Shown piece by piece: positions 1-9,758 of a stretch of DNA of 64,000 nt. Numbering within the stretch: the first letter of the stretch is position 1; the number at the start of each line of letters is the position of its first letter. The DNA is from Acorus gramineus (lineage: Eukaryota > Streptophyta > Magnoliopsida > Acorales > Acoraceae): positions 1,550,001-1,614,000 of the forward strand of contig JAUJYN010000025.1 in the NCBI GenBank assembly GCA_030737835.1, in the 5' to 3' direction. The translations under genes and the position numbers were made by a program. Below the pieces are notes generated by a model. The model searched no databases. It saw only the letters and a list, made by a program, of their open reading frames with translations, and was not told the DNA's origin.

Positions 1-8
1 GACAGATA

Positions 9-730
9 GTGGAGCGGGAGTTCGAGCAGTTGACGCAGGGTTCCATGTCGATTGCTGACTACTCTACGCGCTTTACGAGGCTGTCCAGATTTGCTCTAGC
101 GTTGGTGATGGACGAGGACACGAGGTGCCGTCGATTCGAGCTCGGTCTCAGCAGCGCTATCCGGGTGCACGTCACCGCCCACGCTTTCACGAGGTACTCC
201 GACTTAGTGTCTCGGGCGAAGACCGTCGAGAGAGACCTCGGGATCCAGGTGCGGGCTCCGACCCCTTCTTCAGATCAGGGTCCTTCCGGGAGTCGGGACC
301 AGGGGCAGCGCAAGAGGAAGAGACCCCGCTTCGATCAATCAGCGGCTGCCTCTCCTCCAGCAGATGTGGTGCCAGAGTGGGATCCAGCACCCATTGCGGC
401 AGTGCCCATCCAGTCCATGCAGCCAGAGAAGCGGCGGTGCTTTCATTGTCAGCGCATCGGGCATATCAGATACCATTGCCCTGATGCTGGCCGACCCCGA
501 GTGCCACCTCAGCAGCCGCCGTTCTTGCAGCAGCAGCAGCTTCCGCGCCAGCAGCAGCAGCAGCAGCCTCAGCGCCAGCAGCAGCCAGTGCAGCCGGCGA
601 GGCGTGCCCCTGCTCCTCAGCCGTGGTTGGTCCAGGGCAGAGTTGCAACGCTTACGGCCGGGGAGGCGCAGCCTTCGGGTGTCATGGTTCGAGGTATCAT
701 CTTGTGTTCCCAGCTCTCTAGTATAAGGAT
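9..730 (+). pseudogene. gag region of element A (fossil)
   Basis: This is the C-terminal two thirds of a Ty3/gypsy Gag, which forms the virus-like particle. The start lies outside the window. Near residues 1-80 of the visible frame is a retrotransposon gag segment (EREFEQLTQGSMSIADYSTR, followed by a helical stretch). A basic run (QRKRKRPR) follows near residue 100. A CCHC zinc knuckle of the form C-x2-C-x4-H-x4-C (CFHCQRIGHIRYHC) lies at 438-479, then a glutamine- and proline-rich tail (about residues 165-195). The last recognisable piece resembles the start of a gypsy protease (ATLTAGEAQPSGVMVRGI). After about 730 the sequence is no longer gag-pol. The same segment recurs in A' near the right edge of the window. 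Confidence 0.85.
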
Positions 731-1480
731 AGGTGTGTGTGTAATTGGTGGTTATTATGCAAGTGTGTGGGGTATCTGGATGAGTGAGTGTCAAGAGCGG
801 TTGTTTGGGTTAAGGAAGCCGGGTTATAGCCGTCCTGGCAGCGAGTTTCCATCAGTAGGTACCACCGAAGCAGTCGGAGGGGTACTGAATTTGGGAGTAT
901 GCTAGGTAGGGGCTACCCGATAAGAGATTATTGAATGATGTCGCGAGCGTGGAATCGCTCTCCCCTTCGTCGGATTCGAGTAGTACAGCCCCGGCGTTAG
1001 ACAGGCTCCCAGTCAGAGGACCAGGTGAGCTACGGAGCGGGGAGAGGCAACCGGTGGACCAGAGGTAGAGAGCAGTCTAAGTCTCTCCCAAAGTCCCAAA
1101 ATGTCTCCTTTCGGGAGTGAGGGTGTGGATGAGGCGAAGACAGGTCGCTCGTGACCCAAGTTCTGACGGTCTTGTAGTGGATGTTGAAGGACATCGTTGG
1201 GTGATCATCTAGAGGTAGATGATCCGGAGGGGTTAGTGGTGTTCTTTTAAATGATGTCTTCTTCCAGTGTTCCTTTCTGGATTAAGGGGCCTTGTGAGGT
1301 CGACGTTGGAAACCGGGCTACGGTACTTCGTGTTCCTTGTTTGGTTGTCGGGGTATCCTATATCGGGATTTCATGGTGCCCTCCCAAGGTTTCTTTTCCC
1401 AGGTAAGGGATGCCAGGGAAGCATCAGATGGATGAGAGATCAAGTGCGAGTTTTGGTTAGAGGTTAAGGCCTTTTGGGCT
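731..1480 (+). repeat. LTR-like noncoding modules inside element A
   Basis: Between the gag end and the pol remnant lies about 750 bp without coding character. It shares modules with the interior of the family's LTRs: the motif around TCAGTAGGTACC, the GCGTTAGACAGGCT motif, a GGTGGACCAGAGG motif, the CCCAAA...GGGAGTGAGGGTG segment, and a module at about 1270-1405 with CCTTGTTTGGTTGTCGGGGT. The latter is repeated in the A LTR at about 3810-3935 and 4003-4125. The same block occupies the same place in A'. I infer that LTR-derived DNA was placed between gag and pol before this form multiplied. Confidence 0.7.
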
Positions 1481-2010
1481 GATTGTTTTCTGGTAAAGGC
1501 ATATCTGTGGACCCGGGTAAGACGCTTGCTATGTCGAATTGGCGTAGGCCGTCGAACCCCGCAAGGATTCGGAGCTTCCCGAGTTGGAGGGTTATTGCAG
1601 GAAGCTTGACGAGGGACTCTCGAAGATAGCTGTTCCTCTTAACCGCCTTACTCGGAAGGATGTCCGGTTCGAGTGGTCCCCTTCTTGCGAGGAGAGCTTC
1701 TTGGAGTTTTATCGGAGGCTCACCTCAGCCCCAATTCTTACCCTTCCGTCTTGGAGGGGTGGGTTCGCAGTTGGGTAAAGGTGTGTCCACGATCCTGCTC
1801 ACGTCATCCCGTTCGAGCTGCTCGTCTCTGAGCCGGACAGTCATTCGTGGAGCAGTCGATTGTGATCATGGACCGCCGCGTGAGGAGGCTCTGCACCAAG
1901 ACCGTCCAGTTGGTCGAGGTGCGATGGCAGCACCGTTCCGGTGTCAATGACACTTGGGAGCTCAAGGATGCCAGTGTGACCCATCTTTTCCCCTCCTAGA
2001 TGTTTTTGCA
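1480..2010 (+). pseudogene. pol remnant of element A (RT/RNase H junction and integrase tail)
   Basis: The first part resembles the thumb and connection of Ty3/gypsy reverse transcriptase, with the phrases VDPGKTLAM, CRKLDEGLSKIAVPLNRLTR, FEWSPSCEESF and RRLTSAPILTLPS typical of plant elements. From about 1850 the sequence resembles the end of the integrase (RRVRRLCTKTVQLVEVRWQH, then TWEL). The middle of pol is not present. It is a fossil with several breaks. The same arrangement is found in A' at about 62450-62990. Confidence 0.75.
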
Positions 2011-2030
2011 TATTTTGAGGACAAAATTTC

Positions 2031-2045
2031 CTAAGGGGGGAAGAA
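2031..2045 (+). other. Polypurine tract of element A
   Basis: CTAAGGGGGGAAGAA directly precedes the LTR start. It follows the conserved phrase TTTTGAGGACAAAATTT (about 2013-2029), which is typical of this region in plant Ty3/gypsy elements and is also seen ahead of the PPT of P and, on the minus strand, in A'. Confidence 0.9.
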
Positions 2046-2309
2046 TGTTATATATGTGTCACTTTTAGCCTGCTGGTAACCGTTGGAGCGTTCTGGCAGT
2101 TTTTCATTTTTTTTCGGTTTTCGATCGGAACCGCTAATTTTTGGACTGTTAGCTATCGTCCTGAGTTAGAGGACTCTGATTGGAAATCTAACTGCATATT
2201 TGGTGTCCTGGTGCCATTTTAGGCCTCTCACGAAAATTTCGTCGAATTCCGGTAACGTTTCTGAAATTTCACAGTTTCGGGGCGTATCCGGGTATTTTAA
2301 GTCGCACAC

Positions 2310-2319
2310 TATATAAAGG
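2310..2319 (+). promoter_or_regulatory. TATA box of the A LTR
   Basis: TATATAAAGG lies about 265 bp into the LTR. It is followed by a CT-rich leader, as usual for the start of R in plant LTRs. The transcript would start near 2340-2350. This is inferred from the motif and position only. Confidence 0.65.
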
Positions 2320-2634
2320 TGGGATCTAATTTCGAAATCACTATTCATCATCCCTACCAATTTCATTTTCTCTCTCCCCTCTCTCCTTTTCTCACTTTTG
2401 AGCCCCCTAGACCCCTCAAACCCAAAAACCTAAAGCATAGGAAGTGTAGATCGGGTCCCGATCTACACCCCGGTGCTTTCAAATCCGAATTCCGGCGAGT
2501 TTTGCCCCTCCATCCCCCCTCTCTTCTCCTCTGTTTTGGCCCATTTCGGAGGTGGGAGTAGATCCGGGCGTTGGAAGCCTTATGGGAGAGGTTTCGGTGC
2601 GCGGAGAGCAACCGGACTTCCTTTCCTCCCCTCG

Positions 2635-3460
2635 GTAAGCCTTCTTTCCCTCTTTTTCATGCATAGATGCTTGATAAGGGGGGTTTTTGGGGTTGGGTGG
2701 AGGTCGGCGGCTGTGGGTGGCCGTCGGAGGGCTGGGGTGGTGGTTGGAGGTCGGTGGGTGGTGGTAGAGGTGCTCGGGCAGGGTGGCTGGTGGCAGCAGC
2801 ACAGGTAGCAGCACAGGTGCAACAGATGGCAAGGGCGCGCGCGCGTGCGCGCGGGCGTGCGCGCGGGTGGCGCTGGGCGTGGGTGCTGGGCGCGGGTGCT
2901 GGGCGCTGGCGGGTGCAGTCGGGAGCGCAGTCGCGCGCGGGTTCGGGGTTCTGGCGCGAGCGGGGGTGCGCGCGGGTGCGCGCGGGCGTGCGCGCGAGTG
3001 TGCGCGCGCGCGGGCAGGGCACCTGGGCACTATGCCTGGGTGCTGGGCAGGGTGCCTGGGCATGCGCCTGGGCGCGGTGCTGGGGACCAGTGCGCGCGGT
3101 GCTGGGGACTAGTGCGTGCGCGTGCAGGGGCGTGCGTGCAGTGCGCGCGGGCGCGCGCAAGCGTGCGCGTGCATGCGGCATTGCGTCGGGGCGCGCGGGC
3201 AGGTGCGCGACAATGCGCCGGTGGTGTCCAGGTGTGCGGGCTGGGCTCCGTAGTGCGCCTTGGTGCGCGGGCCAGGGCTCGGCTGTGCGCCCGAGGCGGG
3301 TGGCCGTGCGTGCGGTTGCCCGGTGGGTTCGGGAGTGAGTCGGGATGCTCGGATACGCGTGCGTACGGGCCGTATGTACGTTTGTCCGAGTGTTGGGTAT
3401 TTTAGAGTATTTTTGATGTATTTATGTATTTTACTCACCGTATAAATGCCTGTCTTGCAG
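2635..3460 (+). other. Intron-like segment 1 of the A LTR
   Basis: A donor-like site (CTCG|GTAAGC) at 2635 and a pyrimidine-rich acceptor-like site (TGTCTTGCAG) ending at 3460 enclose the GC-rich block. Corresponding borders are seen in S1, U, N, V, R, T, M, X, Y and Z. In copy W the upstream and downstream flanks are joined directly, which supports real splicing at these borders. Confidence 0.65.
2825..3335 (+). repeat. GC-rich, alternating purine-pyrimidine block in the A LTR
   Basis: About 500 bp are dominated by GCGCGTGCGCGC, GGTGCTGGGC and GGGCGTGCGCG words, with very high CpG density. Long frames are open on both strands only because stops are rare here. Related blocks lie at about 5800-6290 (Q), 18460-19240 (S1), 21960-22330 (X), 23560-23770 (S2), 25380-25880 (Y), 37320-37800 (V), 46240-46900 (R), 49000-49660 (U), 52690-53240 (T), 55200-55800 (N) and 58970-59340 (M). 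Confidence 0.85.
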
Positions 3461-3496
3461 ATCTTGACGGACGGTCGCGCGACGACCCGGATTTCG
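3461..3496 (+). other. Conserved 36-nt exon-like segment of the A LTR
   Basis: This short segment begins ATCTTGACGGACGG. It lies between the acceptor-like site at 3460 and a donor-like site (GGTGAGTGGG) starting at 3497. Its counterpart is 36 nt in S1, U, N, M, R and W and 39 nt in V and X, always a multiple of three. The next acceptor-like site is CAG at 4771-4773, giving a second intron-like stretch of 3497-4773. Whether it is ever translated is unknown. Confidence 0.55.
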
Positions 3497-3809
3497 GTGA
3501 GTGGGACAATCCAACCCAGTAGTGAGGCGTTATACGCATTTGGGCGTATACCGACCTCTCCTGGGGCACCATGGATTATATTAACCTGTTGTAATGTATA
3601 TTTCATGCGAGCATGATTTAAATGTAGAATGCATGCTACCCTAGACTTGTATGTTAGGGACTTGCACCCTTAGGATATGTGTATGAGCCATGCATCATGT
3701 CCCCCTGTTCTCATGCTAGGAAGCCTTGGCCTATGCATGTGTCCTACTAGTTTATTTATTAAATTAAATGCTAGTATATGGTAAATTACATGCTTTAGAT
3801 AATATTATA

Positions 3810-4125
3810 GGGAGGGGCCTTGCGAGGTCAACATTGAGACCCGGGTTAGGGTGCTCCGTGTTCCTTGTTTGGTTGTCGGGATGTCCTGTATCGGGACCTC
3901 ATGCTGCCCTCCCAAGGTTCTTGTCCCAATAATATTACACCTCTAATTGTTAAATAATGGTTTACCCCCTTGTACGATTATTAGCATCTTAGTGAATATT
4001 ATAGGGGAGGGGCCTCGCGAGGACAGCGGTGAGACCCGGGCTAGGGTACACCGTGTTCCTTGTTTGGTTGTCGGGGTGTCCTATATCGGGAACTCACGCT
4101 GCCCTCCCAAGTTCCTTTCCCCCAC
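3810..4125 (+). repeat. Duplicated ~125-bp module inside the A LTR
   Basis: Two copies (about 3810-3935 and 4003-4125) share GGGAGGGGCCT, GAGACCCGGG, CCTTGTTTGGTTGTCGGG, ATCGGGA and GCTGCCCTCCCAAG. A third copy sits in the internal region of A at about 1270-1405. Single copies occur in S1, U, N, Q, R, T and A'. Its short inverted parts (CTTGGGAGGGC against GCCCTCCCAAG when read across copies) make it easy to find on both strands. Confidence 0.75.
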
Positions 4126-4488
4126 TGATATTACAACCTTGCTATTATTGTACACGTTTCCCCGCATCCTGGTTATGCGCCCTGGAGGAATTCTGAGGAA
4201 TTCATGACATTAGAATTGTAGAGATGTGTAGTCGGCGGATCCGAGTGGATCATATGCGTATGGATAGGCTGTTCTGTTTCCCTTCGTTGGATCCGGTAGA
4301 GACTACCCCAGCGTTAGACAGGCCTTCCTGACGGAGGGCTCCCATCAGTAGGCACCTCCTGATTTGGTTTCGGACTGTGCTGAATGTGGGAGTAGACCAA
4401 GCGGCCTACGGAGTGGAGGAGAGACTATCGGTGGACCAAGGGTGACCAACAGCCTAGTCAGTCCCAAAATCCTATGTCACCCATTGTA

Positions 4489-4608
4489 GGGTGAGGGTGA
4501 GGGTGTAGTGGGTTGGCGATGAGCGACCCACTGGAGTTGTGATTGGATGATTATCAGTCCCAAAATCCTATGTCACCCATTGAAGGGTGAGGGTGAGGGT
4601 GTAGTGGG
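4489..4608 (+). repeat. Two G-quadruplex motifs in a ~97-bp tandem duplication
   Basis: At 4489-4512 and again at 4585-4608 the plus strand reads GGG-TGA-GGG-TGA-GGG-TGTAGT-GGG, which fits the canonical four-run quadruplex pattern with short loops. Each lies in a repeat that begins GTCCCAAAATCCTATGTCACC. The motif recurs in sense orientation in most LTRs here, for example 20146-20169 (S1), and doubled in U near 50620-50725. Confidence 0.8.
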
Positions 4609-5170
4609 TTGGCGATTGAGTGACCCACTGGTTTGAGTATTTGTTACCATTTTGTGGTTGTTAATAAGAGATCGTGGATTATTAAGATCTGAATTGTGGT
4701 CAATATTGTCTGTGATGCATGGGTTGTGCTGTTCACTGAGCGTGTGGCTCACCCCTCGCATATTTTTCCCCAGTTGCCACTGAGCCGGAGCCGGAGGAGC
4801 AGTTGGAGCCGTCCGAGGGATTCCTTCAGTAGCGGAGCAGCGCTACGTTCCGCGAGTGCCAGAGGCTATCAGCATCCCTTCTTGGCTGTATGTATTTTAT
4901 TTCCGTGCTTGGCACGTGGTTGTATATATTCAGTGTATTTGTGTATATTGGCTCTCACAGGACAGATGATTGAGTATCGAGTCTGTAGTATGTTTATTTA
5001 CAGATTCAGTCTTTTGCTTCCGCATTTGGTGTATATATCATGTCAGCCTCTTTGTTGTCTATGTGTCATTCTGGTTGTTTGTGTATGATATATTATTGAC
5101 CTCCTGTGTAGATTCTGATATTATATATACACTTGCCGCGTCCCGGGGACGGCCGCCCTGGGGCGTGACA

Positions 5171-7609
5171 ACTCTAGTGTCTTGAATTCATCAGAATTCC
5201 TCCAGGGCGCATAACCAAGATGCGGGGAACATGCATTAATATAGACGGGAAAAGAAACCTTGGGAGGGCACCATGAGGTCCCGATATAGGACATCCCGAC
5301 AACCAAACAAGGAACACGGAGCACCCTATCCCGGGTTTCAATGTTGACCTTGCAAGGCCCCTTAATATTCCCTAAGGCATGCAATAATATTACCAGTTGC
5401 ATTTAATTTAACAAATTAAACTATTAGGACGCATACAAAGGCCGGGGCTTTCCTAGCATGATTACAAGGTGACAAGATGCATGGCTCTTACACAACCTAA
5501 GGGTGCAAGTCCCTAACATAATCAGTCTAGGGTAGCATGCATACTACATATCAATCATGCTTGCATGGATTACATATTAAACAGGTTAATATTAATCTAT
5601 GGTGCCCCAGGGGAGGACGGTATACGCCCAAGTGCATATAGCGCCTCCCAACTGGGTTGGATTGTCCCACTCACCGATAACCGGGTCGTCGCGCGACCGT
5701 CCGTCAAGATCTGCAAGACAGGGTAATCAACTCGGTGAGTAAAATACACAAATAACCCAAAAATACACTAAAAATACACAATACTCGGGCAAACGTACAT
5801 ACGGCCCGTACGCACGCGAGCCCGAGCACCCCAACTCATTCCCGAACCCCCCGGGCAGCCGCACGCACGGCCACCCGCACGCGCACGCACGAATGCGCAC
5901 GCACGCACGCACCCCGGCACCATCAGCGCACTGCCGCGCGCCTGCCCGCGCGCCCCGACGCACTGCCGCACGCACGCGCACGCTCGCGCGCGCACCCCGC
6001 GTTCAGCCCAGCACGCCCCCGCGCGCACTGCGCGCACACCCCAGCACACGCACGCACTGGTCCCCAGCTCTGCGCCCAAGCACATGCCCAAACGCCCTGC
6101 CCCGCACCCAGGCGCGGTGCCCAGGTGCCCTGCCCGCGCGCGCGCACCCGCGCTCGCGCCTGCACCCGCGCGCACCTGCGCACACTCCCGCGTGCACCGG
6201 CGCGCACGCACCCGCGCGCGACTGCGCGCCCGACTGCGCCCGCCTGCGCGCGCACGCGCGCAGACCGCGCCCAGCACGCGCCCAAGCCCTCTAAACCTCA
6301 TTTTCATCCTCCCCAACCCCTCACACACACCCTAACCCAACTACCAAGCATGCATGACCTCCCAACCAACCCCTTAAGCCAAAAAAATCAAGAAAAGGAG
6401 GGGAGGAGCTCACCTTGGAGGGGGAACAAAAGGGGGAGGTTCGGGGGCCCTCGACACACCCGCGACCACCTCAACCACCACCACCGCCTCTAGCTTCTCC
6501 TCAGCCTCCTCTCAGCCGAAAATCAGGGGGGGGGAGAACATGCAAAGGGAGCTTGAGGGAAGGAAAAAACAACAACACAACAACAACCCTAGCCATGATC
6601 CACCACAACTTCCTCCTCCACCTCCTCCTTCTCTTTGAGGCATTTCATCAAACACCAAGGGGGGCAAAGGAAAAGAGAAGGAGAGACCAGATTTCTGGTC
6701 GGAAGTGAGAGGGGAAGGGAGAGAGAGAGGAGATATTTATCACAAATATCTAAGGAAAATTTACTAAGTCGCCCTCCGACTAGAAATTCTGCGCAAGCTT
6801 CACTAGAACAGCCATAACTTCCCCGATACAGCTCCGAATTGCTTGATTCCAAGACTGATGGAAAGCTAAGAAGATTATCTACAACTTTCATGTTCATGGA
6901 AAGATCAGATAATCTCTCTAGCTAATCCGAAATTAGAGATAAACATGGAACAGGGCTGCTGCCAGAATTTCCATCCCCGGGGTATACTTGGAAAAATACC
7001 CATAACTTTTACTACAAGAATCCAGTTGATCTAATTCCACTTCTGTGCGAAAGCTAACTCAAAACTGGACATCTCATAGTAAACTCATATTTAAACCTCT
7101 TCATCTTGGATTTTAACAAAATCAAATCCAAACACCAAATCAGGAATACATAACTTAGGAAAAAAAATTATGTACCCAAATCTTCAAACAGAGCGCTCCA
7201 AATGACACAAACACAACAGAGAGGGCAAAAATCTCATTTTCATGCCCAAATAGTGTCTAGGGGTGACCATAAGGGGGTGGTGAGGTTAGGGTTAGGCTCA
7301 CCCTCACTCAACCACTTATTTTTGCTTTATTGGGAAGCGTGCGGAGAAGCACCACACACTCGAAAATATCTCACCCACCGAAACCCAGTTATGGCCAAAC
7401 CCGCATGTGATTCGGAACTGTATATTTTTTAAAACGTTACCGGAATTCGATGAAATTTTTATGGGCAGTACCAAACGGTACCAAAACCCATAATATGCAG
7501 TTAGATTTTCAATCAGAGTACTCCAACTCCCACAGGTAGTTAAAAAGCTAAAATTTTAGCGACTCTAATCAAAAGAAAAAAAAAGTCCCCGAATGACACA
7601 AGCATAACA
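5171..7609 (-). repeat. LTR Q, partial, minus strand
   Basis: Reading leftwards from 7609, the sequence starts TGTTATGCTTGTGTCATT and passes through U3, a leader with donor-like site near 6412, a GC-rich block, and the interior modules up to 5171, where A begins. Its outer flank at 7610-7614 is AGATC and continues directly into the Tat LTR. The copy at 32668 shows that Tat LTR sequence uninterrupted, so Q is inserted into the Tat 3' LTR. The rest of Q should lie left of the window, beyond the 5' end of A. Confidence 0.75.
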
Positions 7610-8070
7610 AGATCGTCCCCTTTCCATCGGACGGAAGAGAATTCATCAACCATCAATTCAGAGACAAAAGATATAATCCCTGATTTAGTTAATTATGGGT
7701 TGACATATATACCTAGATCTCATAGGAATTCGGTTGACATGGTCAATGATGACCTGATTTGGTGGTCTATTCAATATTAATGGGATTGAATGCCAATAAT
7801 TGTCATTTAATGCAGTATATTTAAGTGTATTAGTGAGGATAAGATAGAGTAAATACTGACTTGGTCTCCTGCTGTTAGACGGGCGTGGTTCTCCGAGTCA
7901 AGCTGGTCCATGCTAGGGCAAGTTGGCCCATAGCTTAATCGGGTAGGTCTCGAGGGGACCTGTGAACCTGCCCGTTTTGGGAAGATCCGGGTCCCGGCCT
8001 TGTTGGGTCGGGTTTGGCATGATTAACGATTCAGCTTGGAAAAGATAGTCATAAAATTGGGCTCTCACAT
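7610..8070 (-). repeat. 3' LTR of the Tat element (visible part)
   Basis: About 460 bp match 32668-33104 closely, including the stretch around GATCGTCCCCTTTCCATCGG and the GACGGGC...TGGTTCTCCG segment. On the minus strand the LTR starts TGTGAGAGCCC at 8070. Its other part is separated from this one by LTR Q and lies left of the window. Confidence 0.85.
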
Positions 8071-8085
8071 ATGCCCCCTTTTTCT
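8071..8085 (-). other. Polypurine tract of the Tat element
   Basis: On the minus strand GAAAAAGGGGGCATA immediately precedes the LTR start TGTGAGAGCC. Position and composition fit a plus-strand primer for reverse transcription. Confidence 0.8.
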
Positions 8086-8484
8086 CATTTGACTGATTGG
8101 TATTCCAGTCGAATGGGAAAAACTTGTACGAGGCGCCACGTGTTGGGTTGTAACCCTCGTCGAATCGAAATGATTCGCCTTGCTCGACGTGTATCTCTTC
8201 CGATTCGGAGGCTCACTCCACTTTGAGAGGAACGCTAGGTGGAGGCGTCGAATGTCAGTTCGGCCGAACCGAAGGGCCGTTGTTTCGAGAAGAGCGACGA
8301 ACAGTCCACGAGGTGCCTCGACCACCGTTTCGTCATCATTCGTCGTTTCATTTCAGAGACCGGCGTGGTGAATACAAAGAGACAGATTTTCTGCCTGTAA
8401 ATCAACTCAGATGGACAGGGTCGTCTTCCTCGTCGCACTCTTCTTTCTTGTTTTTGACTTTCTCTTGTTTTCATTCCCGTCGAC

Positions 8485-9758
8485 ATGGTGCAGAGAAGAC
8501 TTTCGCTACCGCGGGGGGTGACGATGAAGCTGGTGGAGGGCGGTCAGTTCGTTCGTGATGGGGCCGGCCTCCTTGCGGGGGAGGCGTATTTCTCCAACAA
8601 CCACCTGACGGTCGTCCAATTTCTGCTTCACCCCTTCATCCCAACATTTCTTTCTTTCTTCCGGTTGGCGCCGATGTAGGTCCATCCGAGCATATTCCGA
8701 GTCCTGGTCACCACCCTCTATCTAAATGAGACGCGGGGGTACGGGCTCAGGATCCACGAGGTGATGTTTTTCTACTAATTCGCTCGGTGTCCGGGGAGCT
8801 CTCAGCGGTACTACTTTGTCATGCGGGGGGACAAATACCTCATCATGCAGGGCATACCGGATCGTGACCATGGGTGGAAAGACAAGGTCACGGTGATCGG
8901 GGGGGCCTGGCAATTCCCCATTGCAGGTGTGCCCCCAATCCTGACATCATTCGGTGAACTCCGTAAGTCATCCCCTTATTGTCATTGCTTATAACTTTTG
9001 TTCGTCTTACTGATCATGTTCACGTAGGACGCCTCGACCCCACTGTTGGGATGCCAAAGTCGAGGGTTCGATTCCTAAAAGACACCATTCAGGAGGCGGT
9101 GAAGACGCTGATGTGGGACCAGGCCTTCTTCGATCTGATCAAGCTAGAGACGCTGGTCCCGGACGTGAGGGAGCTGATGGCCCGCGCGGGTGCTTGCCGA
9201 TTCCTCCCCCCTACTCATGACGAAGGTGCAAGCGGCAGCGCACCTGTCGGCGGGGAGAGCAGCAGGGTAGGCGGCCAGCTGCCTCGGATTGACGATTGCC
9301 GTGGGAAGCATCGACTCATCGCCGAAAGCGACGATGAGGACTCCTGGTCGGGTGGCGAGGAAGGCGACGTCCCTCCCATTTCAGCGGCCGGTCGAGTTTC
9401 ATCCACCGGAGCACTGGCCAAGGCGGAGGGGTCGGCCCTTCGAGCGGCCTTGGCGTTATCCGCGGTGACTGCGGAAAGGGACTCCCTGCAGCGATCTGTG
9501 ATTAGGTGGCATATGTGCGCGCTGGAGCTTGAAGGGGAAGTTCGGGCCCTCAAGGATGACCTTGACGCCGGACTTAGCCTGACCCGGGCTCGCACCTACA
9601 GGGAGGAGTGGACTGCTGCGCTCCTGACTGCTAGTTGCTCGAGGAGGATTCCCCTGGACGTCATTGATCGGGAGGAGGGCTTTGCTCCAAATGTATATTC
9701 GGAGCTTTCCCAGCGCTGCCAATATCGTCCTCGCGGCTCCCGCCGTTTTGGGTTGTGA
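8485..9758 (+). pseudogene. Antisense ORF region of the Tat element (fossil)
   Basis: This coding-like stretch runs opposite to the element's own gag-pol. Readable parts include FLLHPFIPTFLSFFRLAP, then NETRGYGLRIHEVMFFY, a tract around YYFVMRGDKYLIMQGIPD, and downstream an acidic and coiled-coil-like part (ESDDEDSWSGGEEGD, then ALALSAVTAERDSLQ, then LELEGEVRALKDDL) of 259 codons at 8979-9758. Plant Tat elements are known to carry an extra ORF in antisense between pol and the 3' LTR; its function is not established. Not intact here. A plain host gene fragment is the alternative, but the position argues for the element's own aORF. Confidence 0.65.

Larger units (their letters stand above)
1..5170 (+). 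mobile_element. Element A: Ty3/gypsy (Tekay/Del-like) fossil, 3' part with 3' LTR
   Basis: The window opens inside this element. Parts seen in order are a gag region with a zinc knuckle, a noncoding block resembling the LTR interior, a short reverse transcriptase/RNase H and integrase-tail remnant, a polypurine tract, and a 3.1 kb LTR starting TGTTATATATG and ending GGGGCGTGACA. The gag and pol-tail wording resembles plant chromovirus (Tekay/Del) proteins; this family call is from memory of the family. The element is broken and lacks most of pol. The sequence after its end (5171 onward) is a different LTR in the opposite direction, so A appears to sit inside Q. A second copy (A') with the same chimeric internal layout lies at 61276-64000 on the minus strand. 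Confidence 0.85.
2046..5170 (+). repeat. 3' LTR of element A (reference copy of the long LTR family)
   Basis: This 3125-bp LTR begins TGTTATATATGTG and ends GCGTGACA. It sets the borders used to recognise the solo LTRs in this window. Internal order: U3 with TATA box, a pyrimidine-rich leader, a donor-like site, a GC-rich block, an acceptor-like site, a 36-nt segment, a second donor-like site, a long region with repeated modules and G-quadruplex motifs, a second acceptor-like site (4771-4773), and a terminal part with TATGTATC/TTTACAG-rich sequence. It has no coding capacity I would defend. Confidence 0.88.

Noticed and set aside
2479-3405. Overlapping long frames on both strands in the A LTR
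   Set aside because: Same compositional cause; the frames are not conserved in register among LTR copies.
4489-4608. GGGTGA repeats as telomere-like or interstitial telomeric DNA
   Set aside because: The unit is GGGTGA with only three or four copies and is embedded in an LTR; plant telomeric DNA is TTTAGGG.
2046-5170. LTR interior as a captured host gene with exons
   Set aside because: Intron-like borders are supported, but no host protein is recognisable and reading frames vary among copies, so a captured gene cannot be claimed.
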